A stretch of DNA of 41,609 nt, taken from positions 1 through 41,609 of the forward strand of contig NZ_JAUYFA010000051.1 of the NCBI RefSeq assembly GCF_030691135.1, in the 5' to 3' direction. The position numbers were made by a program, and so were the translations under genes. Shown here one piece after another: positions 25,405 to 38,745 of this stretch (within the stretch, counting starts at the first letter, position 1; each line of letters opens with the position of its first letter). Source of the stretch: Phreatobacter sp. GTDB taxonomy: Bacteria; Pseudomonadota; Alphaproteobacteria; Rhizobiales; Phreatobacteraceae. Below the pieces are notes generated by a model. That model was not told the DNA's origin and did not search any database. It saw only the letters and a list, made by a program, of their open reading frames with translations.

Positions 25405-25522
25405 GGCGCGGATCCTCGGTCGCTCCGGCCGGACGGGCGGCGGAGGGTGGGACGCGGACATTAGGGATTGTGGCGCGGAAGGCCAAGGGCAGGGCGAGGT
25501 TCCTGTACGACGGAGCTCCCTC

Positions 25523-25674
25523 CCCCTCACCCGACGCGCTCTCGCGCGCCGACCTCTCCCCGCCGGGGAGAGGTGAGGCGGCTCGGCCGTCGCACCCTTC
25601 TCCCCGAAAATGGAAGAGGCTCCCCTTGACCTCTCCCCGGCGGGGAGAGGTCGGCCGCAGGCCGGGTGAGGGGG
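25523..25674. repeat. Compound palindromic intergenic repeat
   Basis: Two near-identical GC-rich hairpins (CTCTCCCCGCCGGGGAGAG at about 25551-25573 and CTCTCCCCGGCGGGGAGAG at 25628-25652) sit inside an outer inverted repeat (CCCCTCACCCG at 25523-25533, CGGGTGAGGGG at 25663-25674). The unit fills the gap between the dehydrogenase start and the thioesterase gene. Repeats of this CTCACCCG/CTCTCCCC type are common multi-copy intergenic elements in Rhizobiales genomes. Only one copy of the unit is seen in this window. Confidence 0.8.
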
Positions 25675-25767
25675 CGTGACCGCAAGGCAACGGCGTGATC
25701 GGCGGCTTGCCCCCTCCCCCGGCCGGCGGCATTGCCGGGCCGGCGGGCCATAGGCTAATCGGGAGGC

Positions 25768-26274
25768 ATGACCTCATTCGACCTCTGCCCCGATACGGGC
25801 CTGCCGATCTCGTCCCGGATGGCGATCCGCCCGGAGATGATCGACTACAATGGCCACGTGAACGTCGCCTTCTACGTCAAGCTCTTCGACGAGGGGCTGG
25901 ACATGCTGTTCGAGCGTATCGGCCTGTCGGAAAGCTACGTGCGCACGCGCAACATGAGCTTCTTCGCTATGGAACTGCATGTGCGCTACCTGCGCGAGGT
26001 GCACCTGACGGACCCGGTACAGGCGCGCATCCGCATCCTCGACGTCGATGCCAAGCGCATCCACTACTGGATGGAACTGATCCATGCCGAGGAACGCTGG
26101 CTGTCGGCGACGATGGAATCGATCTCGATCCATATCGACATGGCGACGCGCAAGCCAGCGCCCTTCCCCGACGACATCATGGCGCGGCTCGCGGCCTGGC
26201 ATCAGGACAGCCAGGGCCGGGAGCGGCCGGAAGGGGTCGGTCAGGTGATCGGCATCCGGCGCAAGGCGACTTGA
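25768..26274 (+). CDS. Hotdog-fold thioesterase (4HBT/CdhB-like)
   Basis: The protein has 168 residues. The hotdog signature 'MIDYNGHVNVAFYVKLFDEG' is present near residues 24-43, with the conserved Asp/Asn-Gly-His-Val-Asn of 4HBT-family thioesterases. The body 'MELHVRYLREVHLTDPVQAR' and 'WMELIHAEERWLSATMES' matches the stand-alone thioesterases related to carnitine-catabolism CdhB. It should hydrolyse an acyl-CoA thioester, but no carnitine dehydrogenase is near, so the substrate is open. GGGAGG lies very close to the ATG at 25768. A second ATG at 25819 is possible but would remove the first strand. Confidence 0.85.
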   Translation: MTSFDLCPDTGLPISSRMAIRPEMIDYNGHVNVAFYVKLFDEGLDMLFERIGLSESYVRTRNMSFFAMELHVRYLREVHLTDPVQARIRILDVDAKRIHYWMELIHAEERWLSATMESISIHIDMATRKPAPFPDDIMARLAAWHQDSQGRERPEGVGQVIGIRRKAT

Positions 26275-26290
26275 TGCCGGCGCGCGGCGC

Positions 26291-26452
26291 TCAGCGGGCG
26301 AAAGGCAGCGTGTAGGAGCCGCCGAGGGTCGACATGATGCCGGCGCGGCGCAGTTCGTCCGCCGAGACGACGGTCAGGGCCTCACGCGCCATGCGCTCGG
26401 CGCGGCGGCGGCGGAGATCGTTCAGGTAGCGGGCGACAGTGGCGAAGAACAT
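26291..26452 (-). CDS. DUF1127-like small protein
   Basis: The product is 53 residues. The ATG at 26452 has GGAGGG upstream. The sequence FFATVARYLNDLRRRRAERM followed by 'LTVVSADELRRAGI' has the arginine-rich helix and the 'L..L...ELR..GI' core of the DUF1127/YjiS type. These small basic proteins are linked in other alphaproteobacteria to RNA metabolism and phosphate or carbon status. It lies 91 bp downstream of another DUF1127 gene on the same strand, with a perfect hairpin between them. It ends 14 bp from the convergent thioesterase stop. Confidence 0.75.
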   Translation of the reverse strand: MFFATVARYLNDLRRRRAERMAREALTVVSADELRRAGIMSTLGGSYTLPFAR

Positions 26453-26487
26453 GGTGCCCTCCGGGGGGCGTGCGGGGTGACGCCGAC

Positions 26488-26516
26488 GGCCGGTCCTGCG
26501 GGGTGCAGGACCGGCC
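26488..26516 (-). other. Perfect 12-bp hairpin between the two DUF1127 genes
   Basis: GGCCGGTCCTGC and GCAGGACCGGCC form an exact 12-bp stem with a 5-nt loop. No T-run follows on either strand, so it is not a classical terminator. It could act as an RNA-stability or partial-termination element that sets the ratio of the two gene products. Confidence 0.65.
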
Positions 26517-26543
26517 CTGTCATGCGGCGCGTGATGTGAGCTG

Positions 26544-26777
26544 TCAGATGCTCGACATCATGCTGCGGGTACGGCGGACCATCTGGTCGCGGGTCAGGCC
26601 GTGGCGAGCGAGTTCCTCGTCCGACAGATGGGCCAGGTAGCCGTTGACATAGGTGGCGGCGCGCAGTTCCTGGGCCTCGACGATGGCGTCGTAGATGGAA
26701 CCCCAGAAGCCGCGCTTGCCCGTGGCCTTCTCGGCCGGGGCGGCAGAAGCGATCTTGTCGAGTGCAATGGTAGCCAT
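26544..26777 (-). CDS. DUF1127 family small protein
   Basis: The product is 77 residues. The start at 26777 is supported by AGAGGAGAGACC just upstream. The N-terminal half is a variable lead (ATIALDKIASAAPAEKATGK). The second half is the DUF1127 core: 'FWGSIYDAIVEAQELRAATY', then 'LAHLSDEELARHGLTRDQMV', where 'LSD.EL...GL.R..I' is the family hallmark. It is the first gene of a probable two-gene unit with the DUF1127-like gene at 26291-26452. The AT-rich leader upstream holds a palindrome that may be its operator. Confidence 0.92.
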   Translation of the reverse strand: MATIALDKIASAAPAEKATGKRGFWGSIYDAIVEAQELRAATYVNGYLAHLSDEELARHGLTRDQMVRRTRSMMSSI

Positions 26778-26864
26778 GGTGGTCTCTCCTCTGAAAGAGC
26801 GGACGACCTCGAGGCTTCCTCCCTTTACACTCCCCTATTTTGTTGCAGTGCAGCGATTTTACAA

Positions 26865-26883
26865 GATTGTGCGATGCACAATC
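26865..26883 (-). promoter_or_regulatory. Palindrome, putative operator upstream of the DUF1127 unit
   Basis: GATTGTGC and GCACAATC form a perfect 8-bp inverted repeat with a 3-nt centre, partly extended by CTTG/CAAG arms. It lies about 90 bp before the DUF1127 start in unusually AT-rich DNA. Position and symmetry suggest a dimeric regulator site. No regulator is identified. Confidence 0.5.
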
Positions 26884-26942
26884 GTCTTGCATTCCGCGCA
26901 TGGCTTGTGGAAACGATCTGTTAACGATCTGGATTCGCAAGA

Positions 26943-28067
<1,125 letters not shown>

Positions 28068-28096
28068 TCAGACGATGATGCACTCAAAGATCGCAG

Positions 28097-31466
<3,370 letters not shown>

Positions 31467-31507
31467 GCGGCGACCTCACGCGCCAAAGCCGGCAATCCGA
31501 TGACGGC

Positions 31508-33163
31508 TCATCCGACCGTGAGCAGCTTCTCGGCGGCGGCGCGCGCCTCGTCGGTGATCGTCTCGCCGGCCAGCATGCGGGCGAGTTCCTCGCGGCGCAG
31601 CTCGAAGCCGAGCGGCTTGACGCGGGTGGCGACACGCTGGCCCGTCGTCTCCTTGGCGATGAGATAGTGCCGGGTCGCCCTGGCCGCGACCTGCGGCGCG
31701 TGGGTGACCGAGAGCACCTGGACCTTGCCGCCGAGGCGGGCGAGGCGCTGGCCGATGGCATCCGCCACCGCGCCGCCGACACCGGTGTCGATTTCGTCGA
31801 AGACGAGTGTCGGCGCCGAGCCCTGATCGGCCAGCACCACCTTGAGCGCCAGCATGAAACGGGAGAGTTCGCCGCCCGAGGCGACCTTCATCATCGGGCC
31901 GGGCCGTGTACCGGGATTGGTCTGGACCCAGAATTCCAGCCGGTCGATGCCCTCGGCGCCGGATCCGTCGGCGGCATGTTCGGTCATGAAGCGGGCGCGG
32001 TCGAGCTTCAGCGGCCCGAGTTCGGCATTGACGGCGGCATCGAGTTTCTTCGCCGCCGCCTTGCGCCTGACCGACAGGCCGGCCGCGGCCTTGCCATAAG
32101 CGGCCTCGGCGGCGCCGGCGGCCTTCTCCAGCGCCACCAGCCGGTCCTCGCCGGCATCGAGCGCCGAGACGTCGGCGAGGTAGCGGGCGGCGAGGTCGGC
32201 GAGACCTTCCACCGGCACGGCGAATTTCCGCGAGGCGGCGCGCAGCGTGAACAGTCGCTCCTCGATGCGTTCGAGCTCGCGCGGGTCGAACTCGGCCGAA
32301 CGCTGGGCGGCCTCGACCGCGGCCCTGGCGTCCTCGATCCGGTCGAGGGCCTCGCCGAAGGCCCGGACGATCGGCTCGACGAGGTCGGGCGCCTGGCCGG
32401 CGCGGCGCTCCAGCCGGCGCCAGGCGGCGGCGAGCGAGGGGACGGCGGAAGCCGGTCCCGCCAGCACGTCCATCGCCTCGGCGAGGTCGCTGGCGATCTT
32501 CTCGGAGGCCATCATCGCCTGCCGGCGGGCCGCGAGATCGGCCTCCTCGCCGGGCTCGGGCTTCAGTTTCGTCAGTTCCTCCACCGCATGGCGCAGGAAG
32601 TCGCCGTCGGCGCGGGCCTTGGCGAGGCGGGTCTGCGCCTCCTCGACCGCCTTGCGGGCCTCGCGCCAGCCTTTCCAGACGGCGCGGACCGCCTCCACCT
32701 CGCCGGTGAGGCCGCCGAAGGCGTCGACGACGCCGCGATGGCTCTCGGCATCGATCAGCGCCCGGTCGGCATGCTGGCCGTGGATCTCGACCAGCGAGCC
32801 GCCGATGGCGCGCAGCACCTGCACGCTCACCGCCTGGTCGTTGACGAAGGCGCGGGTGCGGCCGTCGGCGAGCTGGACGCGCCGCAAGATCATGTCGCCT
32901 TCGGTGTCGATATCGGCCTCGGCGGCGATGCGGCGGGCGGGATGGGCGAGCGGCACGTCGAAGACCGCCGTCACCTGGCCCTGGTCCTGGCCGTGGCGGA
33001 CGAGGGCGGCGTCACCGCGGGCACCGAGGGCGAGGGAGGTGGCGTCGAGGAGAATGGACTTGCCGGCGCCGGTCTCGCCGGTGAGCACGGAGAGACCCTC
33101 GGCGAAGGTCAGATCGAGCCGGTCGATCAGGACGATGTCGCGGATCGAAAGCTGGACGAGCAT
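31508..33163 (-). CDS. recN: DNA repair protein RecN
   Basis: The protein has 551 residues, the usual length. It is an SMC-like ATPase that acts on double-strand breaks. Walker A is GETGAGKS at 29-36. The middle part forms the coiled-coil arms. The C-terminal ABC signature is 'ASGGELSRFMLALKVVL' and Walker B is 'LVFDEIDTGVGG'. It follows bamD by 104 bp, an arrangement conserved in many alphaproteobacteria. No LexA box was recognised in front of it. Confidence 0.97.
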   Translation of the reverse strand: MLVQLSIRDIVLIDRLDLTFAEGLSVLTGETGAGKSILLDATSLALGARGDAALVRHGQDQGQVTAVFDVPLAHPARRIAAEADIDTEGDMILRRVQLADGRTRAFVNDQAVSVQVLRAIGGSLVEIHGQHADRALIDAESHRGVVDAFGGLTGEVEAVRAVWKGWREARKAVEEAQTRLAKARADGDFLRHAVEELTKLKPEPGEEADLAARRQAMMASEKIASDLAEAMDVLAGPASAVPSLAAAWRRLERRAGQAPDLVEPIVRAFGEALDRIEDARAAVEAAQRSAEFDPRELERIEERLFTLRAASRKFAVPVEGLADLAARYLADVSALDAGEDRLVALEKAAGAAEAAYGKAAAGLSVRRKAAAKKLDAAVNAELGPLKLDRARFMTEHAADGSGAEGIDRLEFWVQTNPGTRPGPMMKVASGGELSRFMLALKVVLADQGSAPTLVFDEIDTGVGGAVADAIGQRLARLGGKVQVLSVTHAPQVAARATRHYLIAKETTGQRVATRVKPLGFELRREELARMLAGETITDEARAAAEKLLTVG

Positions 33164-33267
33164 GGGCGGTTCGCGAGTTCCCGGCAGCGACGTGGCGCGG
33201 GGGCCGAGAGATTCGGCCGGGCCCGCGCCCTCAAGGGCTTATCGCGAACGGAGACGGAACGGAAGGG

Positions 33268-34185
33268 TCAGCCGGTGATGCGGCGAAAGGCGCGGCTGAT
33301 CCACGAGCCGGTATCCTCGCGCGGAGTCAGGCCCTGGCCCTGGATCAGCGCGTAGCTGTCACGGTACCACTGGCTGTCCGGGAAGTTGTGCCCGAGAACG
33401 GCGGCCGCTGTCTGCGCCTCGTTGACGATGCCGAGCGCCATGTAGCACTCGACGAGGCGGGCGAGGGCCTCCTCGACGTGGCGGGTCGTCTGGAACTGCG
33501 AGATGACCGTGCGGTAGCGGTTGATGGCGCCGGCGAACTGGCGGCGGTCGAGATAGTATTTGGCGACCGACATCTCGCGTCCGGCGAGCTGGTCACGGGC
33601 GACCTCGACCTTGCGGCGGGCGGCGATGGCATATTCCGACTGCGGCCATTTGCGCGTGACCTCCTCGAGGACGACGAGGGCGCGCTCGGTGCGGCCCTGG
33701 TCGCGCTGGACGTCGGGGATCTGGTCATACTGGGCGGCGCCCATCAGGTACTGGGCATAGGCGGCGTCGTTCGAACCGGGATGCAGCTGGAGATAGCGGC
33801 GCGCCTGGTTGATCGTCTCCTCGTAGTCCTGCGCCTCGTAATAGGAATAGGCGGCCATGACGAGCGCCCGCTTGGCCCATTCCGTGTAGGGATGGGTGCG
33901 GTCGATCTCCATGAACTTGAGCGCAGCGCGCCGCCAGTCGCGGCGGTTCTGCAGGGCGATGCCCTCGTTGTAGAGCTTCTCGGCCGGCTCGTCGGGCAGA
34001 TTGGCCGAATCGGTGTTGCCACCGAACAGATTGCCGAGGGAAGGCGCGTTGGCGCAGGCACCGAGCGGGAGGGACACCGCCAGAACCGCTGCCAGAATCA
34101 CCGCACGCGACGAGGCGCTGCGGGCCGGACGCTCCGAAAGGGGCTGAGAAGGCTGCCCATCCACGGGATGCTTCTGCACGGTCAC
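33268..34185 (-). CDS. bamD: Outer-membrane protein assembly factor BamD
   Basis: The lipoprotein has 305 residues, starting with GTG at 34185 (GGGAAGG upstream). The signal ends in a lipobox (SLPLGAC, Cys near 44), and the long N-terminal lead before it is unusual. The mature part carries TPR-like repeats ('EKLYNEGIALQNRRDWRRAA', 'RTHPYTEWAKRALVMAAYSY', 'YYLDRRQFAGAINRYRTVI'). BamD is the essential lipoprotein of the BAM complex that inserts beta-barrel proteins. It lies between lpxC and recN, which is typical for Rhizobiales. Confidence 0.97.
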   Translation of the reverse strand: MTVQKHPVDGQPSQPLSERPARSASSRAVILAAVLAVSLPLGACANAPSLGNLFGGNTDSANLPDEPAEKLYNEGIALQNRRDWRRAALKFMEIDRTHPYTEWAKRALVMAAYSYYEAQDYEETINQARRYLQLHPGSNDAAYAQYLMGAAQYDQIPDVQRDQGRTERALVVLEEVTRKWPQSEYAIAARRKVEVARDQLAGREMSVAKYYLDRRQFAGAINRYRTVISQFQTTRHVEEALARLVECYMALGIVNEAQTAAAVLGHNFPDSQWYRDSYALIQGQGLTPREDTGSWISRAFRRITG

Positions 34186-34314
34186 GACCTTCCCACTCGA
34201 CGTTATGACACGGGCCCCGAGGCCCGGGACGGCTCATAACCGAATTTGCACGGTGGGGCTATCACCCCGTCGCCACGTTCTGAAGCGGAGTTGAGGCCCA
34301 ATTGGGGCAAAGCG

Positions 34315-35247
34315 TCAGTTGGCGTCCGGCCCGTAAGCGGCGACGGCGACGCCGAGATCGGCATGGCCACGCTCGCGCCGGGGCGCCTGATCGACGATCG
34401 CATAGGCGCTCGGGTCGGCGAAGAGCGCTTCCAGCAGCTTCACATTCATGCGATGGCCGCCGCGATAGGAGCGGAAGCGGCCGATCAGCGGCGCACCGGC
34501 GAGCGACAGGTCGCCCACCGCATCGAGCAGCTTGTGCCGGACGAACTCGTCGCGGAAGCGCAGGCCCTCGGGGTTCAGGATGCGGTCGTCGCCGACGACC
34601 ACGGTGTTCTCGAGCGAGGCGCCGAGCGCCTTGTTGACGGCCCAGAGCTTGCTGACGTCCTGCATGAAGCCGAAGGTGCGGGCGCGGGCGACGTCGCGGC
34701 GGAAGGCGCCGGGTTCGAGGTCCATGCCGAAGACCTGGCGGCCGATCATGGCATTGTCGAAATCGATCTCGACCTCGAGGCGCAGGCCGCGGTCGTGGGG
34801 ATGGAGCTCGACGACGCCACGCTCGGTCTCGAGCACGACGGATTTCAGGACTTTCACCATGCGGCGGGGCGCATCGAGCGCCGCGATGCCGACCTGGTCG
34901 ATGGCGGCGACGAAGGGAGCGGCCGAACCGTCGAGGATCGGCATTTCGGGGCCGTCCACCTCGACGAGGCAATTGTCGATGCCGAGACCGGCAAGAGCGG
35001 CCATCAGATGCTCGACGGTGGCGACGCCGCCGCGCTCGGGCTTGCCGATGACGGTCGACAGGTCGGCCGAGGAGACATTGCGGAAGACTGCGGGAATTTC
35101 AGCGTGGTCCTGGTCGGACCGGAGGAAGGAGATGCCAGCGCCGGCCTCGGCGGGATGCAGCGTCACGGATACGGCGGCGCCGGAATGGACGCCGATCCCA
35201 TCGAGCTGGACCGCGTCGCGTATCGTCGTCTGCCTGGCAGTCTTCAT
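34315..35247 (-). CDS. lpxC: UDP-3-O-acyl-N-acetylglucosamine deacetylase LpxC
   Basis: The enzyme has 310 residues. It removes acetate from UDP-3-O-acyl-GlcNAc, the committed step of lipid A synthesis, using zinc. Signatures are 'VATVEHLMAALAGLGIDNC' (first zinc His), 'HKLLDAVGDLSLAG' (second zinc His and Asp) and 'GGHRMN' (general His). Two adjacent ATGs at 35247 and 35250 are equally possible. The rest of the upstream frame to 35397 is shadow. It lies between ftsZ and bamD, and the terminator at 35521-35553 separates its transcription from the division genes. Confidence 0.98.
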   Translation of the reverse strand: MKTARQTTIRDAVQLDGIGVHSGAAVSVTLHPAEAGAGISFLRSDQDHAEIPAVFRNVSSADLSTVIGKPERGGVATVEHLMAALAGLGIDNCLVEVDGPEMPILDGSAAPFVAAIDQVGIAALDAPRRMVKVLKSVVLETERGVVELHPHDRGLRLEVEIDFDNAMIGRQVFGMDLEPGAFRRDVARARTFGFMQDVSKLWAVNKALGASLENTVVVGDDRILNPEGLRFRDEFVRHKLLDAVGDLSLAGAPLIGRFRSYRGGHRMNVKLLEALFADPSAYAIVDQAPRRERGHADLGVAVAAYGPDAN

Positions 35248-35520
35248 CATCGACCGTCTCTGCCACCCGGCAACGAGGTCCGGAGACCTCATCGGAGCGG
35301 GATGGCTCCATTCGTGACCTGACGAAGCGGTGCCGGATCCTGGGGGCGATCCGGAATTTTGTTGCGGTGAAGCAGATCGCCGCACCGATTCATCCAACCT
35401 CGTCGTGCCGGGACCATAGACACCGCCCAGCAGAGGGCCAAGTCACGGTTTGTGTCCGACTGTTACCGGAATTCCGACGCATTCTCGCAACGGTGTTAAC
35501 ACCATAAAAATTCCGCGTTA

Positions 35521-35553
35521 ACAAAAACTTACCCGGGTGGTTCACACCCGGGT
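35521..35553 (-). terminator. Intrinsic terminator downstream of ftsZ
   Basis: An exact 9-bp stem (ACCCGGGTG, 5-nt loop, CACCCGGGT) is followed on the minus strand by AAGTTTTTG. It lies 55 bp past the ftsZ stop. A smaller hairpin (TTCCGC/GCGGAA, 35584-35601) lies between it and the stop. Confidence 0.85.
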
Positions 35554-35607
35554 AAATTGAACCGCTGCAAGATTTGGTAACAATTCCGCCCGAAAGCGGA
35601 ACCGGCC

Positions 35608-37296
35608 TCAGTTGGCCTGCCGGCGCAGGAAGGCCGGAATGTCCAGATGGTCGTCGTCGACGCGCTGCTGCGGCGCTGCGGGACGGCCGTGGATGTCGAG
35701 GCCGGTGGGCTCGCGCCGCATCTGCGGAGCGGGCGCGGCCGGCATGCGCGGCGCCTGGGCGAGCGGCCGGGCGGGCTGCAGCGGCGGGGCGGCGCGCGGC
35801 GCCGGGGCGGGAACCTCGGCGACCTCGGGCTTGCGGGTGAAGCCGATCGACTGCAGCTTCTCCATCAACGAGGTGCGCTTGCGCTCCACCGGATTGTCCT
35901 CGGCCCGCGGGGCAACGGCCGGTTCGGCGCGCATCTGCTGGCGGACGATCGGCGGCAGTTCGTCCTGGGTCGGCATGCGGACGGGGCGCATCGGCTTCTC
36001 GGCGGCCGGCGGGATGAAGTCGCGCGACGGGATCGGCTCGTCGCGCGGCGGCATCAGCGGCTGGTCGAGTTCCACCGGGGCCTCGCGGAAGAGGGCCGGC
36101 TTGGTGGCCAAGGGCTGCAGGACCACTTCGCTCTCGGTGAAGACGGTGGCCGGGGCCGGCATGTCGGCGGGCGGCAGGTCGTAGATCTGCGGCTCGGCCT
36201 CGACCGGCGTCTGGGCGACCGGCTGCGGTGCGGCGGCCGGGGCGGGCTGCTGGAGCTGTGCCATGCGCTGGGCGCTCTGACGCAGCCTGGCGGTCATCTC
36301 GGCGATGGTCTGGGTATTGGCGGCCTGGGCCGACAGGTCGATGCCGGTGGCGACGACCGAGACGCGGATCGTGCCGTCGAGCGCCGAATCGAAGGTGGCG
36401 CCGAGGATGATGTTGGCTTCCGGATCCACCTCCTCGCGGATGCGGGTCGCCGCCTCGTCCACCTCGAAGAGGGTGAGGTCGTTGCCGCCGGTGATCGAGA
36501 TGAGGAGGCCGCGGGCGCCCTTCATCGAGGTCTCGTCGAGCAGCGGATTGGCGATGGCGGCCTCGGCGGCGGTGATGGCGCGGCGCTCGCCGGTGGCCTC
36601 GCCGGTGCCCATCATGGCCTTGCCCATGTCGCGCATGACGGCGCGCACGTCGGCAAAGTCGAGGTTGATCAGGCCTTCCTTGACCATCAGGTCGGTGATG
36701 CAGGCGACGCCCGAATAGAGCACCTGGTCGGCCATGGCGAAGGCGTCGGTGAAGGTCGTCTTCTCGTTCGCCACCCGGAACAGGTTCTGGTTGGGGATGA
36801 CGATCAGCGTGTCGACCGACTTCTGCAGTTCGATGATGCCGGCATCGGCCGTCTTCATGCGCCGCACGCCCTCGAAGTGGAAGGGCTTGGTGACGACGCC
36901 GACGGTGAGGATGCCGAGCTCGCGGGCGATGCGGGCGATGACCGGGGCAGCGCCGGTGCCGGTGCCACCGCCCATGCCGGCGGTGATGAAGGCCATGTGC
37001 GAGCCGGAGAGCTGGTCACGGATCTCGTCGATCACCTCCTCGGCCGCCGCGGCGCCCACTTCCGGGTGCGATCCGGCACCGAGGCCGGAGGTCACGGCCA
37101 GACCCATCTGGATGATTCGCTCGGCCTTGGCGGAGGACAGCGCCTGGGCGTCGGTGTTGGCGACGACGAAGTCGCAGCCCTGAAGGCCGCCCTCGATCAT
37201 GTTGTTGACGGCATTGCCGCCCGCGCCGCCGACGCCGAATACGGTGATCCGGGGCTTCAGTTCCCGAATGTCGGGCATCTTAAGGTTGATGGTCAT
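35608..37296 (-). CDS. ftsZ: Cell division protein FtsZ
   Basis: The protein has 562 residues in the typical form starting [16 protein letters not shown]. Two ATGs at 37296 and 37299 are adjacent; a further upstream start at 37317 is less likely. The GTPase core (about 15-320) has '[11 protein letters not shown]', the tubulin signature [10 protein letters not shown] and '[11 protein letters not shown]'. A long proline/alanine-rich variable linker of about 200 residues follows, typical of Rhizobiales. It ends in the conserved tail '[11 protein letters not shown]'-like '[13 protein letters not shown]' that binds FtsA and other partners. It is the last gene of the dcw unit and precedes the terminator. 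Confidence 0.98.
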   Translation of the reverse strand: MTINLKMPDIRELKPRITVFGVGGAGGNAVNNMIEGGLQGCDFVVANTDAQALSSAKAERIIQMGLAVTSGLGAGSHPEVGAAAAEEVIDEIRDQLSGSHMAFITAGMGGGTGTGAAPVIARIARELGILTVGVVTKPFHFEGVRRMKTADAGIIELQKSVDTLIVIPNQNLFRVANEKTTFTDAFAMADQVLYSGVACITDLMVKEGLINLDFADVRAVMRDMGKAMMGTGEATGERRAITAAEAAIANPLLDETSMKGARGLLISITGGNDLTLFEVDEAATRIREEVDPEANIILGATFDSALDGTIRVSVVATGIDLSAQAANTQTIAEMTARLRQSAQRMAQLQQPAPAAAPQPVAQTPVEAEPQIYDLPPADMPAPATVFTESEVVLQPLATKPALFREAPVELDQPLMPPRDEPIPSRDFIPPAAEKPMRPVRMPTQDELPPIVRQQMRAEPAVAPRAEDNPVERKRTSLMEKLQSIGFTRKPEVAEVPAPAPRAAPPLQPARPLAQAPRMPAAPAPQMRREPTGLDIHGRPAAPQQRVDDDHLDIPAFLRRQAN

Positions 37297-37419
37297 CATG
37301 AGCCTCGTTCGAATCACTCACGCGACTGCCACGTCGCTGTTCTACTGTCGGTGCTTCGCCGGCGGCAACCGGCTTTGCGTTGTGGTGCCCGGGCCGCATT
37401 GCCGCGGCCGGGTATGGGT

Positions 37420-38745
37420 CTAGAAACTGTCCCTGATCCAGCGGCCGACCCGGGTGAAATAGCCGTCCGTCCCGGTGGCGCCGAGATGGCGACGCTGCGG
37501 TTCGAAATGCTCGGCACCCGCGATCTGCGGATAGACGGTGAGCCCGACCGCGGCGGCGAAGGGCGGACCCTTGGCGCTGTCGGGCAATCCGGTGATGCCG
37601 ACAGGCCGGGCGACCCGGACCTGGCGACCGAAGACCTGGGCGGCGAGATCGGCGAGGCCGGGCAGCTGGGCCCCGCCGCCGGTGAGCACGAGGCGACGGC
37701 CGACTTCGGCGGCGGACCCCGCAGCGACCAGCCGGTCGCGGACCATTTCGAGGATCTCGTCGATGCGCGGGCGGATGATACGGATGATCTGCGCCCGCGA
37801 GACCGAATGCGGGATGTCGCGCTCGTCCTCGGAGATCGAGGGCACGTTGACGATGTCGCGCTCGTCGGACTTGGCGGCGAAGCAGGCACCGTTGAGCACC
37901 TTGATGCGCTCGGCGTCGGACAGCCGCGTCGAGAGGCCGCGGGCGATGTCCATGGTGACGTGGTGGGAGCCGACGGCCACGGCATCGGCATGGACGAAAT
38001 GACCGCCGGCGAAGACCGACAGCGTCGTCGTGCCGGCGCCCATGTCGAGGCAGACCGTGCCGAGTTCGGCCTCGTCGTCGGTCAGCACCGCCAACCCGGA
38101 CGCGAAGGGCGCGGCGACCAGCGCCTCCACCGTCAGGTGGCAGCGCTCGATGCAGAGCATGAGGTTGCGGGCGGTGGCGGCATCGCAGGTGACGACGTGC
38201 ATGTCGACGCCGAGCGAGGAGCCGAGCATGCCGCGCGGATCCCTGATGCCGCGGGTGTCGTCGAGGCGGAAGCCGATCGGCATGGAATGCAGCACCGCCC
38301 TGCCCTGCCGCACCGAATGATCGGACGCGGCCTGCAGCACGCGGTGCAGGTCCTGTTCCTCGACGCGCGGCGAGGGGCAGGTGACGCGGGCCTCGTATTG
38401 CTCGGAGCCGAGGCGGCCGGCGGAGACCGAGACGATGACGCGGTCGACCTGGACCTCGGCCATGCGCTCGGCGGCATCCACCGCCTGGCGGATCGCGGCC
38501 TCGGCCTTGGCCATGTCGGCGATGGCGCCGGCCTTCATGCCGCGGGCGCGGGTGTGGCCGATGCCGAGGATCTCGGCCTTGTGGGTGCGGTTCGGCAGGA
38601 TGTCGGTGCCCTCGCGCGGCCGCAGCCGCACGATCATGCAGACGATCTTCGAGGTGCCGATGTCGAGGACGCACATGATCGCCGAGCGCCGCGGCGAAAT
38701 CGGACGCATCTTCGGTGTCAGGCCGTGGCGGAATGAAGTGGTCAT
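37420..38745 (-). CDS. ftsA: Cell division protein FtsA
   Basis: The protein has 441 residues. It is an actin-fold ATPase that tethers FtsZ to the membrane. Actin-fold signatures are 'VLDIGTSKIVCMIV' (phosphate 1), 'CLDMGAGTTTLSVF' (phosphate 2) and 'LTGGGAQLPGL' (adenosine). The C-terminus ends in an amphipathic helix 'FTRVGRWIRDSF', the membrane-targeting sequence. The start at 38745 overlaps the ftsQ stop as ATGA. The frame upstream to 39198 is antisense-like shadow. It lies 123 bp before ftsZ. Confidence 0.97.
   Translation of the reverse strand: MTTSFRHGLTPKMRPISPRRSAIMCVLDIGTSKIVCMIVRLRPREGTDILPNRTHKAEILGIGHTRARGMKAGAIADMAKAEAAIRQAVDAAERMAEVQVDRVIVSVSAGRLGSEQYEARVTCPSPRVEEQDLHRVLQAASDHSVRQGRAVLHSMPIGFRLDDTRGIRDPRGMLGSSLGVDMHVVTCDAATARNLMLCIERCHLTVEALVAAPFASGLAVLTDDEAELGTVCLDMGAGTTTLSVFAGGHFVHADAVAVGSHHVTMDIARGLSTRLSDAERIKVLNGACFAAKSDERDIVNVPSISEDERDIPHSVSRAQIIRIIRPRIDEILEMVRDRLVAAGSAAEVGRRLVLTGGGAQLPGLADLAAQVFGRQVRVARPVGITGLPDSAKGPPFAAAVGLTVYPQIAGAEHFEPQRRHLGATGTDGYFTRVGRWIRDSF

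Noticed and set aside
26488-26516. 12-bp perfect hairpin as a Rho-independent terminator
   Set aside because: No T-run follows on either strand. It is kept only as a hairpin of unknown role.
35647-38736. Plus-strand open frame of 1029 codons opposite ftsZ and ftsA
   Set aside because: It is antisense to two certain genes and rich in G, A, D, R and H as expected from GC-biased codons read backwards. It has no domain and no ribosome-binding site.
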